The notes under the pieces were generated by a model. That model was not told where the DNA came from. It searched no databases and saw only the letters and a list, made by a program, of their open reading frames with translations. A program made the translations under genes and the position numbers. This document shows, piece after piece, positions 17,949-27,400 of a stretch of 64,000 nucleotides of DNA. Each line of letters opens with the position of its first letter. Position 1 is the first letter of the stretch. The stretch is taken from positions 1 to 64,000 of the forward strand of contig NZ_JACJSG010000021.1 of NCBI RefSeq assembly GCF_014697625.1. The letters are read 5' to 3'. This stretch comes from Anabaena azotica FACHB-119 (GTDB taxonomy: Bacteria; Cyanobacteriota; Cyanobacteriia; Cyanobacteriales; Nostocaceae).

Positions 17949-19149
17949 GCTTCTCAGCGACTCCCGGTTCACGCGCGGACATTAACTGAGCTTTAAGAAC
18001 GCGATGCCCCTGCGCTCTATTCTTTATATTTATTGCTGCATTATGGTCACGGTCAAGACTGCACCCGCAATTAGGGCAATTATGCCATCGGATATGCAGT
18101 TTTTTAGGAACCTTGACACCACAACTAGAACAATCTTGACTTGTACCAGACGCTTTAACTGGGATGACCAACAGACCAGCGTTTACGGCTTTGTTTGTCA
18201 GTATCAACAAAAAACTTGACCATCCAGCATCAAGTACAGATTTAGCCAATCTGGTACGTGCTAGTCCCTTAACGTTCAAATCTTCAACTGCAATAACATC
18301 ATATTTTTTCAACAGATTGTTAGCAGTTTTAAAATGAAAGTCTTTGCGTTTATCTGCAACTTTTTTGTGTTGCTTACCTAGCTGCTTAACGGTTTTTTGC
18401 CTACGTTTACTGCCTTTTTTTCGGCGTGAAACACGTTTCTGTATGACTCGTAAACGTTTCTGAGCTTTGCGATAATGCTGAGGTACAGAAACAGTTTCGC
18501 CATCAGCAGTTGTCAAAAACTCTTTTAGACCAACGTCAATACCTGTTATAGAGTCAGGATTAAAATCAGGCTTAATTGCAGGAACCGTCTGGTCTTCAAG
18601 ACTTAGTGTTACATAATATCCATCTGATTTTTTAGTTATAGAAACGGTTTTGATTTTAAAACCATCTGGAATAGGTCGATGAACAATAACTTTTACATCC
18701 CCTATTTTTGACAATGTAATTTTATTGTTAACAAAATGATGTTGTTTAAATTGAGTATAAGTGAAAGTTTTATATTGTCCTTTACCTTTAAATCTAGGTC
18801 TACCAGACTTCTTACCGTTAATGTTACCTTTCAACCATCTATCAAAAGCTAGTTCAACTCTTTTGGGAACTTCCTGTAGCACTTGAGAATGAATCTCTTT
18901 GTACCAAGGTCTATCAACTTTTAGTTGAACCAAAGACGCTTTTTGATTGTAGTAATTAGGCTGTTTCCTTAGCTCTGGTAAATGACAAATTAATGGGCAT
19001 ATATCAATAGGACAACGATTAAACTCATACCAGTCAAACCTTTGAGCAAGCAAATAATTGTATTGATGACGCAGCATTTCCAAGGTATTATCAATTTTTT
19101 CTGCTTGCTGTTTGGTTGGTTTAATTTTGTATTGGTATGACGTTTTCAT
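17926..19149 (-). CDS. tnpB: TnpB, RNA-guided nuclease of an IS200/IS605-type element
   Basis: 407 residues, apparently complete. The N-terminal helix-turn-helix region YQYKIKPTKQQAEKIDNTL is followed by the OrfB_IS605 domain. The RuvC-like acidic residues are all present: ITGIDVGLKEF (Asp, about residue 201), VIAVEDLNVKGL (Glu, about 289) and LDRDHNAAINI (Asp, about 366). The zinc ribbon has CSSCGVKVPKK and CPNCGCSLDRD. TnpB is an RNA-guided DNA nuclease that helps retain the element; transposition itself needs TnpA, which is absent here. The stop codon lies inside the right-end hairpin. A ribbon-helix-helix gene is divergent at 19214. Confidence 0.92.
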   Translation of the reverse strand: MKTSYQYKIKPTKQQAEKIDNTLEMLRHQYNYLLAQRFDWYEFNRCPIDICPLICHLPELRKQPNYYNQKASLVQLKVDRPWYKEIHSQVLQEVPKRVELAFDRWLKGNINGKKSGRPRFKGKGQYKTFTYTQFKQHHFVNNKITLSKIGDVKVIVHRPIPDGFKIKTVSITKKSDGYYVTLSLEDQTVPAIKPDFNPDSITGIDVGLKEFLTTADGETVSVPQHYRKAQKRLRVIQKRVSRRKKGSKRRQKTVKQLGKQHKKVADKRKDFHFKTANNLLKKYDVIAVEDLNVKGLARTRLAKSVLDAGWSSFLLILTNKAVNAGLLVIPVKASGTSQDCSSCGVKVPKKLHIRWHNCPNCGCSLDRDHNAAINIKNRAQGHRVLKAQLMSAREPGVAEKPTLTRSR

Positions 19150-19213
19150 TTTTTATCTTATTTTTCGACCTACGGATATGATAGCATAAATGCAAAGACA
19201 ATGTGTAGGCGTT

Positions 19214-19384
19214 ATGAAAAAGAAAGCATTAAATTTGAGAATATCTGAACGTAGATTAAACAAGCTACGTTTATACTCGGCTCAAAATGATAAAACTATG
19301 ACTCATGTAATTGAAGATTTTATAGACTCGCTCAAAGTCAAAAATGGCGATTCCTTATCGACCCACTGCTCTGTTAAGGAATAG
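19214..19384 (+). CDS. Small ribbon-helix-helix-like protein divergent from tnpB
   Basis: 56 residues from the ATG at 19214 (an in-frame ATG at 19190 is also possible). KALNLRISERRLNKLRLYSAQNDKTMTHVIEDFID has the beta strand plus two helices of the ribbon-helix-helix fold, as in CopG/antitoxin-like repressors. It is divergent from tnpB with 64 bases between, so one shared promoter region could serve both. It may regulate tnpB or be a leftover passenger; no toxin partner is seen. Confidence 0.6.
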   Translation: MKKKALNLRISERRLNKLRLYSAQNDKTMTHVIEDFIDSLKVKNGDSLSTHCSVKE

Positions 19385-19430
19385 CGGATTAATTTGGTTG
19401 TGGGTCAATTCGTCCGAAGCCCAAAAATTC

Positions 19431-19485
19431 ATCTCATCACCTCCCTTCCCTACGGGACGCTACGCGAACGGGTAGGTGAGAGGCT
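19431..19485. repeat. Hairpin related to the tnpB right end
   Basis: On the minus strand it reads GAAGCCTCTCACCTACCCG, then the GTAGCG repeat core, then AGGTGATGAGATG. The order matches the right end at 17891-17948 (GAAGCCTACACTTACCCG ... AAGTGTAGGAGATG) with changes in the stem. It is either a decayed right end of a second element or a repeat insertion of the same type. Confidence 0.45.
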
Positions 19486-19692
19486 TCTTTTTGTTTTAGC
19501 TAAAGTATCTAAACTATCTGACCTGTTGCAGGGAATTAATGAATTTTTACAAGCTGATATAGGACTCATATTTGATTTCTGAAATATACGTAGGGTGGGG
19601 AGTACATCGCCAAAACCATGATACGGTGGGCAGTGCATCGGCCTACAGATACTTAGATTTTTTCAACAATCAATTCGGATTCCTATATTAAT

Positions 19693-19814
19693 AGGACTTA
19701 CGCAACTGGCATATTTTTTCTGTAGGGTGTGTGAGGAGCGATAATATTTGAACGTAGTAATCAGACTTGTAGCGTCACGCACCAACCACCAATTGTGACA
19801 CTTGCGTAAGTCCT
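19693..19814. mobile_element. MITE-like repeat, family 2, copy 1
   Basis: A 122-base element with terminal inverted repeats AGGACTTACGCAA at both ends. It is present as an inverted copy of identical length at 56228-56349 with nearly the same interior (GTAGGGTGTGTGAGGAGCGA; TAGCGTCACGCACCAACCAC). It contains no gene. The rest of the 19385-20011 gap holds GGTGGGCAGTGCATCG-like pieces (19612-19640, 19871-19885) and nothing else I can name. Confidence 0.75.
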
Positions 19815-20011
19815 GATTAATAGAAAATTAGAAAGAAATACCTGAGTCTTGCTCTTTCTCAATAAAATGATGGTGGGCAGTGCAGCGCCTTACTACCAAA
19901 TCATCAGGGTTAAGACTGAAGACTCAAATCACCGAAACCGAGGAGAATACAAGCCCCTAAATCTATTTCTGGGATTTTTAATGTTGAATTTTGAATTAGG
20001 AGCAAAGCAAC

Positions 20012-20608
20012 GTGACCCCAGCAGTGATAGCTACACCCGCAAAAGAATCACCCTTGTTATTTGAGGGGCTGACATGGAGAGAGTTCAAAGCAGTTGAGCA
20101 GTTGCTAGACCGTCCGGGATATAGGCTGTCTTTTCTGGATGGAGTTTTGGAGATATTGAGAATGCCTGGAGAAGCACACGAAACTGTTAAGAAGAGAATC
20201 GCCGCTTTGTTGGAACTTTATCTGCTCGTGGCAGGGTTTGACTTTACCCCAACTGGCTCAATGACCTTGGAAAGTGAGGCGCGTGCTGTCAAGCGAGAGG
20301 CGGATGAATCCTATAAACTAGCTCCTGGTCGAGTACGTCCTGATTTGGCGATTGAAGTAGTGTTTACCAGTGGTGGTATTAATAAATTAGAGGCATACAA
20401 GCGACTGTCGATTCCTGAAGTGTGGTTTTGGGAAGATGGGGTGCTAGAAGTTTATCACCTACGCTCAGAGAACAATGCTCTACGCTATGAAAAGATTACC
20501 AACAGTGAGGAAGTTAAAGGTATCGATTTAGATTTGTTGTTACGTTGCATCAATATGGTGAATCATGTTGAGGCTATCAAGACTTTTCAGCAGGCGCTAC
20601 AGAAATAG
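20012..20608 (+). CDS. Uma2-family (DUF820) putative nuclease
   Basis: 198 residues. Uma2 family pattern: LTWREFKAVEQLLDRPGYRLSFLDGVLEI near the N-terminus, then the PD-(D/E)XK-like core RVRPDLAIEVVFTSGGINKLEAYKRLSIPEVWFWEDGVLEVYHL (RPDLAIEV carries the acidic residues; KLEAYKRLSIPEVW is the family signature). Such genes occur in dozens of copies in cyanobacterial genomes and their role is unsettled. The start is a GTG at 20012 with AGGAG nine bases upstream. Confidence 0.85.
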   Translation: MTPAVIATPAKESPLLFEGLTWREFKAVEQLLDRPGYRLSFLDGVLEILRMPGEAHETVKKRIAALLELYLLVAGFDFTPTGSMTLESEARAVKREADESYKLAPGRVRPDLAIEVVFTSGGINKLEAYKRLSIPEVWFWEDGVLEVYHLRSENNALRYEKITNSEEVKGIDLDLLLRCINMVNHVEAIKTFQQALQK

Positions 20609-20629
20609 GGGGACTGGGGACTCTCACAA

Positions 20630-20762
20630 GTGTAGGTTTTTAATCTAGCAGTGAGTAAGGACTCTAAAACTAACGAGAAAATCATTGTTTTATTCACCCC
20701 TACACCCCTACACCCTTACACCCAAAACCAAGGTTTTTGGAACACCAATAAAAAACCTACAC
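20630..20762. mobile_element. MITE-like repeat, family 3, copy 1
   Basis: A 133-base element with inverted ends GTGTAGGTTTTTAAT and ATAAAAAACCTACAC, and an interior run of CACCCCTACACCCCTACACC. It is inserted into a GGGGACT heptamer array that continues on both sides. A related element lies at 62802-62935 in the opposite orientation. Confidence 0.6.
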
Positions 20763-20767
20763 CTGTC

Positions 20768-20965
20768 AGGACTGGGGACTGGGGACTGGGGACTGGGGAC
20801 TGGGGACTGGGGGAGATGAGGGAGAGAGGGAGATGAGGGAGATGAGGGAGATGAGGGAGAAACCCACCCCTAGCCCCTCCCAGGAGGGGAAAGGGAGATT
20901 AACTTTGGACTAATGACTAATGACTAATGACTATTGACTATTGACTATTGACTATTGACTATAAA
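20768..20965. repeat. Heptanucleotide and other short tandem repeats
   Basis: About five GGGGACT units (20768-20811) are followed by GAGATGAGG-type units (20814-20860), a CCCCTCCCAGGAGGGG palindrome (about 20872-20887), and TGACTAA/TGACTAT heptamers (20907-20962). Such short tandem repeats are typical of heterocystous cyanobacteria. No gene. Confidence 0.8.
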
Positions 20966-20997
20966 ATATAAAGAAATTTATATTTTTCTAATTTTTT

Positions 20998-21462
20998 ATG
21001 GCTGTCAAAGTTGGAGACACTGCGCCTGATTTTACCTTAACTGCACAAAATGGCTCATCGGTGAGCTTGAGTGATTTTCGGGGCAAGAAAGCTGTGGTGT
21101 TGTATTTTTATCCCAAAGATGATACACCAGGATGTACAGCAGAATCTTGTGCTTTCCGCGATCGCTATGAGGTTTTTCAAACGGCTGGGGCTGAGATTAT
21201 TGGTGTCAGTGGTGACAATAGCGAATCTCACCAGCGATTCGCTACTAAATACAATCTACCGTTTACACTGTTGAGTGACAAGGGCGACCAAGTACGCAAA
21301 CTCTACGGTGCAACAGCCGCGTTTGGTTTGTTTCCCGGTCGCGTTACCTACGTCATCGACCAACAAGGAGTTGTACAGTACATTTTTGATTCGATGTTCA
21401 ATTTCCAAGGACATGTAGAAGAAGCTTTGAAGGTATGTGTTTCTAATACTGCTACGTCATAG
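20998..21462 (+). CDS. bcp: Peroxiredoxin, BCP/PrxQ type
   Basis: 154 residues. The thioredoxin-fold peroxidase reduces hydrogen peroxide and organic hydroperoxides using thioredoxin. The peroxidatic Cys is in YPKDDTPGCTAESCAFRD (Cys46), with the second Cys five residues later (Cys51), the PrxQ arrangement. Flanking VGDTAPDFTLTAQNG and GVSGDNSESHQRF are family-typical. The ATG at 20998 is clear. It is a single gene. Confidence 0.95.
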   Translation: MAVKVGDTAPDFTLTAQNGSSVSLSDFRGKKAVVLYFYPKDDTPGCTAESCAFRDRYEVFQTAGAEIIGVSGDNSESHQRFATKYNLPFTLLSDKGDQVRKLYGATAAFGLFPGRVTYVIDQQGVVQYIFDSMFNFQGHVEEALKVCVSNTATS

Positions 21463-21479
21463 TTCCAGTATTTCTAGTT

Positions 21480-21624
21480 ATATCAAGTCCGGCTAATTAC
21501 TTACGATATGCTGGATTTAGTGAGTAATGGGTGATAGGTAAGTGTCTGTTACTATTACCAATTACCCATTACCAATTACCCATTACCAAACCTCACGATA
21601 TGATAGGTGTTTAAGCTGCTATAT
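21480..21624. mobile_element. MITE-like repeat, family 1, full-length copy B
   Basis: A 145-base element with ends ATATCAAGTCCGGCTAATTA and (inward from the right) ATATAGCAGCTTAAACACCT, and an interior of repeated ATTACCCATTACCA units. It has the same structure as the copy at 4183-4323. It lies 18 bases after the peroxiredoxin stop. Confidence 0.6.
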
Positions 21625-22187
21625 AAGCTCAAAAACCGCGAATTGATTTGCTTGGGCGCAGTAGAAGCGGGTTTTGCGCCGAATGTTGGGCGGGGTTCAC
21701 CTACACACCGGGGAGACTGTGGAGTTGTAGGAAATGATGCGGCGGTATTCGGTTAGTAAGTAATATAAATATTCAAGTTAATTTTTATACATAACTAGCA
21801 TTTAATTGTCGTTTAACAGTCTTAACTGTCTCAATAAATTTGCTTAACTGTCTTAACTGTCCTTGTGTGTTCATCAAAATTCTTAGAAAATACATAAATG
21901 TAATTGCAACATTGTTGCTACTTGTATACTGCTTAATAAAAATAGAAATTATGGTAACAAACAAATTACTCAAAGTCTTAATTCGCTAATTTGCGAATTA
22001 AGAATCTTTTACCTGTCTGCCTATTGGTAATTTTGAAGACAAACCATCGGACAAGGACTAAACCAAAGCAATTAAAGGAAATTGGGTTTAAATCATAAAT
22101 TTCGTGTTTTTTTGTACCTTTATGATATGATTGCCTAAGTAAAAATATCATATTTGCTTGTAACATCTGTTTCTAAAAAATAAATAT
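21625..22187. promoter_or_regulatory. Upstream region of the lipopeptide cluster
   Basis: No clear gene. A more GC-rich patch (21640-21755) keeps one frame open for about 49 codons, with no family recognised. CTTAACTGTC-type repeats lie at 21815-21862. A perfect 11-base inverted repeat TCTTAATTCGC/GCGAATTAAGA (21976-21986, 21993-22003; 6-base loop) stands about 185 bases before the FAAL start and is the best candidate operator or leader hairpin. I could not fix a promoter. Confidence 0.4.
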
Positions 22188-24428
22188 ATGACAGTTTCTT
22201 TAAGTAATTTACCGGACTCTTTAGCAAAAATCTCCACTTTAGTAGAACTGCTAACCTACAGAGCGCAAATTCAGTCAGAGCAAAGGGCTTACACTTTTTT
22301 GCGAGATGGTGAAACTGAAGAAGCCAACTTGACTTACTCTCAACTAGACCAAAAGGCAAGAGCGATCGCCGCCCACCTACAATCTGTCATAGCGACTGGC
22401 GATGGCGTTCCGCCCACCGTAGGTGATCGCGTGCTGCTATTATATCCACCGGGTCTAGAGTTTATTGCAGCCTTTTTCGGCTGTCTGTATGCTGGTGTTG
22501 TGGCGGTTCCAGTGTATCCACCCAAACGCAACCAAAGTATATCAAGATTACGGGCGATCGCATCAGATGCACAAACCACAATTGCCCTGACAGTCAGCGA
22601 TACTCTCACCCAGATCCAAAACCAATTTGCCCAAGATCCAGAGTTTGCCAATATGCCCTTATTGGCTAGCGATAGCATCGCCCTTGATCAAGCGGCAAAC
22701 TGGCAACCAGTACCAATACACAGAGATACCCTAGCTTTTCTCCAGTACACTTCCGGCTCTACAGGCAAGCCCAAGGGTGTAATGGTAAGTCATGGCAACC
22801 TGCTACACAACTCCCAATATACACAACAGATATGGGAGTACAACGCCCAAAGCGTCATGGTGACTTGGTTGCCTGTATTCCATGACATGGGACTCATTTA
22901 TGGAGTTCTCCAACCTCTGTATCAAGGGTTTCCCTGCTACATGATGGCTCCTGTGACCTTTATTCAAAAACCGATCCGATGGCTAGAGGCAATTTCCCGT
23001 TACAAAGCCACCCATAGCGGCGCTCCTAACTTCGCCTACGAACTCTGCCTCCTCAAAACCACACCCGAACAACGCGCCAACCTCGATTTAAGTAGCTGGC
23101 ACATGACCTTAAACGGTGCTGAACCAGTCAGAGCCGACACCATCGAAAGGTTTAACGCCGCCTTCAAACCATACGGTTTTGCACCATCCACCGTTTGCCC
23201 AGGCTACGGTTTAGCAGAAGCAACCTTAGTAGTAGCTGGGGTGCAGAACCAAAAGTTACCGAACTTCTATACAGTTCAAGCCGAAGCACTGGCACAAAAT
23301 CAAGTAATAGAGGGTAAAAGCCAGGAGAAAGTCCAGACTTTGGTAGGACACGGACAGCCAGCAATTGATAGTAAAGTCGTCATCGTTCATCCCGAATTAT
23401 TAACCCAATGTGCCGCCCAAGAAGTTGGCGAAATTTGGGTGGCTAGCCCTAGCGTTGCCCAAGGATATTGGCAGCGCCCTGAAGAAACTGACGAAATCTT
23501 TGGTGCTTATTTAACAGACACCAAAGAAGGGCCGTTTTTGCGGACAGGGGATTTAGGATTTATCAAAGACGGCGAATTATTCATTACAGGGCGACTCAAA
23601 GATGTCATCATTATCCGGGGTCAAAACCATTATCCTCAAGACATTGAATGGACAGTCGCCGAGAGTCACCCAGCACTGCGACCTAGTTGTGAGGCAGCTT
23701 TTACAGTAGAAGTGAATGGTGAAGAGCAGTTGGTAGTTGTTGGGGAAGTAGAGCGCACTTGGCGGCAAAAGTTAGATATAGAGATAGTGGCAAAAGCTAT
23801 CCGTAAAGCTGTTGCGGAAGAACATGAGTTGCACATTTATGCAATAGTCCTAGTCGATCCCGGCAGCATTCCCAAAACTTCCAGTGGTAAGATTCAGCGC
23901 AGTGCTTGTCGAATTGCTTTTCTGGAAAAAAGCTTGAAGGTGATAGCCTCTTGGGAACATTCCACCACAATATTAGATGAGGTGGAAGTTAATGTGCCAT
24001 CAAGTTCTCCTATCCATACAGTGGAAACGATTGAGAACTGGATAGAGAATTGGTTAAGCAAAAAATTAAATATTGATACTCAATCGGTGAAATTGGATCA
24101 ATCCTTTGCTGAGTATGGCATGGATTCGGTGATGGTAGTGGATTTATCCCAGGAGTTGGAACAGTGGCTAGGAGAGGCTATCCAGCTCGACGCTACGGTT
24201 GCATGGAACTTTACCACACCGGCAGCTTTAGCTAATCACGTAGTTGAAGAACTCAATAAATCAAAACAAACTTCTCCAGTAGACTTACAGCAACCAGGGT
24301 TGAGTAGTGAAAAAAACATGACTACGGTTGCAGAAAATCCTACAAATATAGACGAACTCTCGATAGAAGAACTAGCGCAATTACTCAGTGAAGAAATAGC
24401 AGTGAATCAAAAGAGAAAATCTCAATAG
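22188..24428 (+). CDS. Fatty acyl-AMP ligase with C-terminal acyl carrier domain (FAAL-ACP)
   Basis: 746 residues. Residues 1 to about 590 are a fatty acyl-AMP ligase: FLQYTSGSTGKPKGVMVSHGNLLHN (P-loop), GLAEATLVVAG, FLRTGDLGFIKDGELFITGRLKDVIIIRGQNHYPQDIE. The hallmark is the FAAL-type text rather than acyl-CoA ligase text. Residues about 615-690 are an acyl carrier protein with Ser647 (GMDSVMV) for phosphopantetheine. It should activate a free fatty acid and load it onto its own ACP, starting the lipopeptide. An apparent eight-residue insertion (GDGVPPTV, about 70) is encoded by a repeat. The chain length cannot be read from sequence. The PKS/NRPS gene follows after 54 bases. Confidence 0.92.
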   Translation: MTVSLSNLPDSLAKISTLVELLTYRAQIQSEQRAYTFLRDGETEEANLTYSQLDQKARAIAAHLQSVIATGDGVPPTVGDRVLLLYPPGLEFIAAFFGCLYAGVVAVPVYPPKRNQSISRLRAIASDAQTTIALTVSDTLTQIQNQFAQDPEFANMPLLASDSIALDQAANWQPVPIHRDTLAFLQYTSGSTGKPKGVMVSHGNLLHNSQYTQQIWEYNAQSVMVTWLPVFHDMGLIYGVLQPLYQGFPCYMMAPVTFIQKPIRWLEAISRYKATHSGAPNFAYELCLLKTTPEQRANLDLSSWHMTLNGAEPVRADTIERFNAAFKPYGFAPSTVCPGYGLAEATLVVAGVQNQKLPNFYTVQAEALAQNQVIEGKSQEKVQTLVGHGQPAIDSKVVIVHPELLTQCAAQEVGEIWVASPSVAQGYWQRPEETDEIFGAYLTDTKEGPFLRTGDLGFIKDGELFITGRLKDVIIIRGQNHYPQDIEWTVAESHPALRPSCEAAFTVEVNGEEQLVVVGEVERTWRQKLDIEIVAKAIRKAVAEEHELHIYAIVLVDPGSIPKTSSGKIQRSACRIAFLEKSLKVIASWEHSTTILDEVEVNVPSSSPIHTVETIENWIENWLSKKLNIDTQSVKLDQSFAEYGMDSVMVVDLSQELEQWLGEAIQLDATVAWNFTTPAALANHVVEELNKSKQTSPVDLQQPGLSSEKNMTTVAENPTNIDELSIEELAQLLSEEIAVNQKRKSQ

Positions 24429-24482
24429 TCAAGCTGGCACCCTCGGAAGAATGCTAAGTAATTACTACACAAAAAAAGTGAT

Positions 24483-27400
24483 ATGACTGGTAATTCACAA
24501 GATATTGATTATCGACTTTTATTGAAAAACGCATATTTACAAATCAAAGATATGCGTAGTGAACTTGATGCTATTAAACAAGCAAGTTCAGAGCCAATTG
24601 CTATCGTCGGTATAGGATGCCGCTTCCCAGGGGGAGCAAATAATCCACAAGCATTTTGGCATTTGTTGCGTGAGGGTAAACCAGCAATTCAACAAGTGCC
24701 GTCAAATCGTTGGGCTATTGATGATTACTATGACCCAGACCCGGATGTACCTGGAAAAATGTACACGCGGTATGGGGGATTTTTAAACGAGATAGACAGG
24801 TTTGATCCGCAATTCTTTGGGATTTCTCCCAGAGAAGCTAAAAGTATGAATCCCCAACAAAGGTTGCTTTTAGAAGTTACTTGGGAAGCATTGGAAAACG
24901 CTTTAATTCCTATAGAAGATTTGAAAGAAAGTCAGACAGGAGTATTTATTGGCGTTGGTATAGATGACTATTCACAATCAAATAGAGATATTGATGGCTA
25001 CAGTTTATTAGGGAATATTCACAGTATTGCTGTCGGTCGGTTGTCTTATGTATTGGGTTTACGCGGCCCGACTATGCAGTTAGATACTAGTTGTTCTTCT
25101 TCACTGTTGTCGGTGCATCTGGCTTGTGCTAGTTTGCGTTCCAGAGAGTGTAATTTGGCGATCGCAGGTGGTGTAAACTTGATGATCTCGCCCACAACTA
25201 CAATTGGTTTGTGCAAACTGAAAGCTTTAAGTGCTGACGGGCGCTGTAAAAGCTTTGATGCAGGCGCTGATGGCTATGTCCGGGGTGAAGGATGTGGCAT
25301 CATAGTGTTGAAACGTCTGAGTGATGCCATCAAAGATGGCGATCGCATCTTAGCTTTAGTTAAAGGTTCGGCAGTTAACCACGATGGTCAAAGTAATGGC
25401 CTCACCGCCCCCAACGGTTCTACTCAAGAAGCGGTAATTCGTCAAGCATTGGCTAATGCTCAAGTAGAGCCGAACCAGATCCAATATGTAGAAGCGCATG
25501 GAACAGGCACACCTCTAGGTGATCCCATTGAAGTTTTAGCCTTGGGAAAGGTGTTAAGTCAAGGACGTTCAGCAAGCGATCGCCTGACTATTGGTTCGGT
25601 AAAAACTAATATTGGTCATTTAGAAGCAGCCTCTGGGATCGCCAGTCTCATCAAAGTTGTGCTGGCTCTGCAACACAAGTTAATCCCACCTAGTTTACAT
25701 CTGCAACAACCAAATCCTTACATTCCTTGGCAACAACTGCCAATTGATGTTGCTACTGTAGCCACTCCTTGGATGGCAAAACAAGACCCGCGACTGGCTG
25801 GGGTGAGTTCCTTTGGTATGAGTGGTACTAATGTCCACGTAATTTTAGAGGAAGCACCAGCAAGCCCAGATGCCCAATTACCAAGCGATGAGCGTCCTTG
25901 CCACCTACTTACCCTCAGTGCCAAAACAGAGTCGGCAGTGCCAGAACTGGTCAGCCTTTATCAAGCTTACCTCAACTCTCATCCTGATATATCCTTAGCA
26001 GATATTTGTAAGAGTGCGAATACAGGGCGATCGCATTTTCCGCACCGTGTCGCTGTTGTCGTTGACTCCAAGCAGCAGTTGGTCGAAGAACTAGCTGCTT
26101 TTGCCGATGGTAAAGATACCACCAGATTGATCTATGATCAAGCAGGTAAAAAGCCGCCGAAGATAGCCTTTTTATGCACTGGACAAGGTTCCCAATATGT
26201 GCAGATGGGCTACCAACTCTACCAGACGCAACCCATCTTCCGGCAAACTCTAGAGCAATGCGATCAAATTCTCCGCCCTTATCTGGAGCATTCCTTAATA
26301 GAAGTGCTGTATCCTACCCAGACAGGAGACAATGCTTCATCCTTGCTGGATCAAACTGCTTATACTCAACCAGCGCTGTATGCCTTTGAATATGCCTTAT
26401 ATCAACTGTGGAAATCCTGGGGAATTGAGCCAGATGTAGTTATGGGGCATAGTGTGGGTGAATATGTAGCCGCAACTATCGCCGGGGTGTTTAGCCTAGA
26501 AGATGGACTCAAATTGATTGCCCATCGGGGACAGTTGATGCAGCAGTTGCCCAATGATGGCGAGATGGTTTCACTGATGGCATCGGTGGAACAGGTGAGA
26601 AATATTATAGCAGCTTATGAGCAGACAGTAGCGATCGCCGCCATCAATGGACCTGAAAGTGTGGTGCTTTCTGGAGTTAGTGAAGATATTGGTGCTATTT
26701 GTCACAAACTAGAAGCCCAGGGAATCAAAACCAAACGTTTACCAATTTCCCATGCCTGCCATTCTCCTTTGATGACACCAATGTTGGCGAAATTTGCCAA
26801 CCTAGCCAATCAAATTACCTACCAGAAACCCCGCATCCCTATAGTATCAAATATTACTGGACAACTAGCTGATGAGCAAATTACCACAGCCGACTACTGG
26901 GTGAGTCATGTATGCGAAGTAGTGCGATTTGCCGACAGTATGCAGACATTGGATCAGCAAGGGTATAAAGTCTTTTTAGAAATCGGCCCCAAGCCGATTT
27001 TATTGGCTATGGGTCGTCAATGTCTGCCAGATAACGAAGGTTTATGGCTACCTTCCTTACGTTCTGGAATATCACCTTGGCAACAATTGCTCTCCAGTTT
27101 GGCACAGTTATATGTAGCTGGAGCCAAAGTTGATTGGTTGGGGTTTGAGCGAGACTATCCCCACTCCAAAGTCCCATTACCGACTTATCCGTTTCAAAAA
27201 CAGCAATATTGGATTCCACAAACTATGAATGAAAAAGACTTGGCTGTAAATGGCAACAAACCGCAATCAAAAGTAGATGCTACTCCCACACCCAGCAGAC
27301 GAGCCGAAATCTTAGCCACATTGCAAGCCTTAGTCGGAAATTTGCTGCAAATTCCGCCAGCAGATGTTAACATTCAGGCTCCCTTTCTGGAAATGGGTGC

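Noticed and set aside
20651..20836. 61-residue frame over the 20.7 kb repeats
   Set aside because: It is made of a MITE-like element and GGGGACT units (DWGLG repeats).
21626..21754. 49-codon open stretch in a GC-rich patch
   Set aside because: Starts at a GTG next to a repeat, no ribosome binding site and no recognised family; kept only as a note in the upstream region entry.
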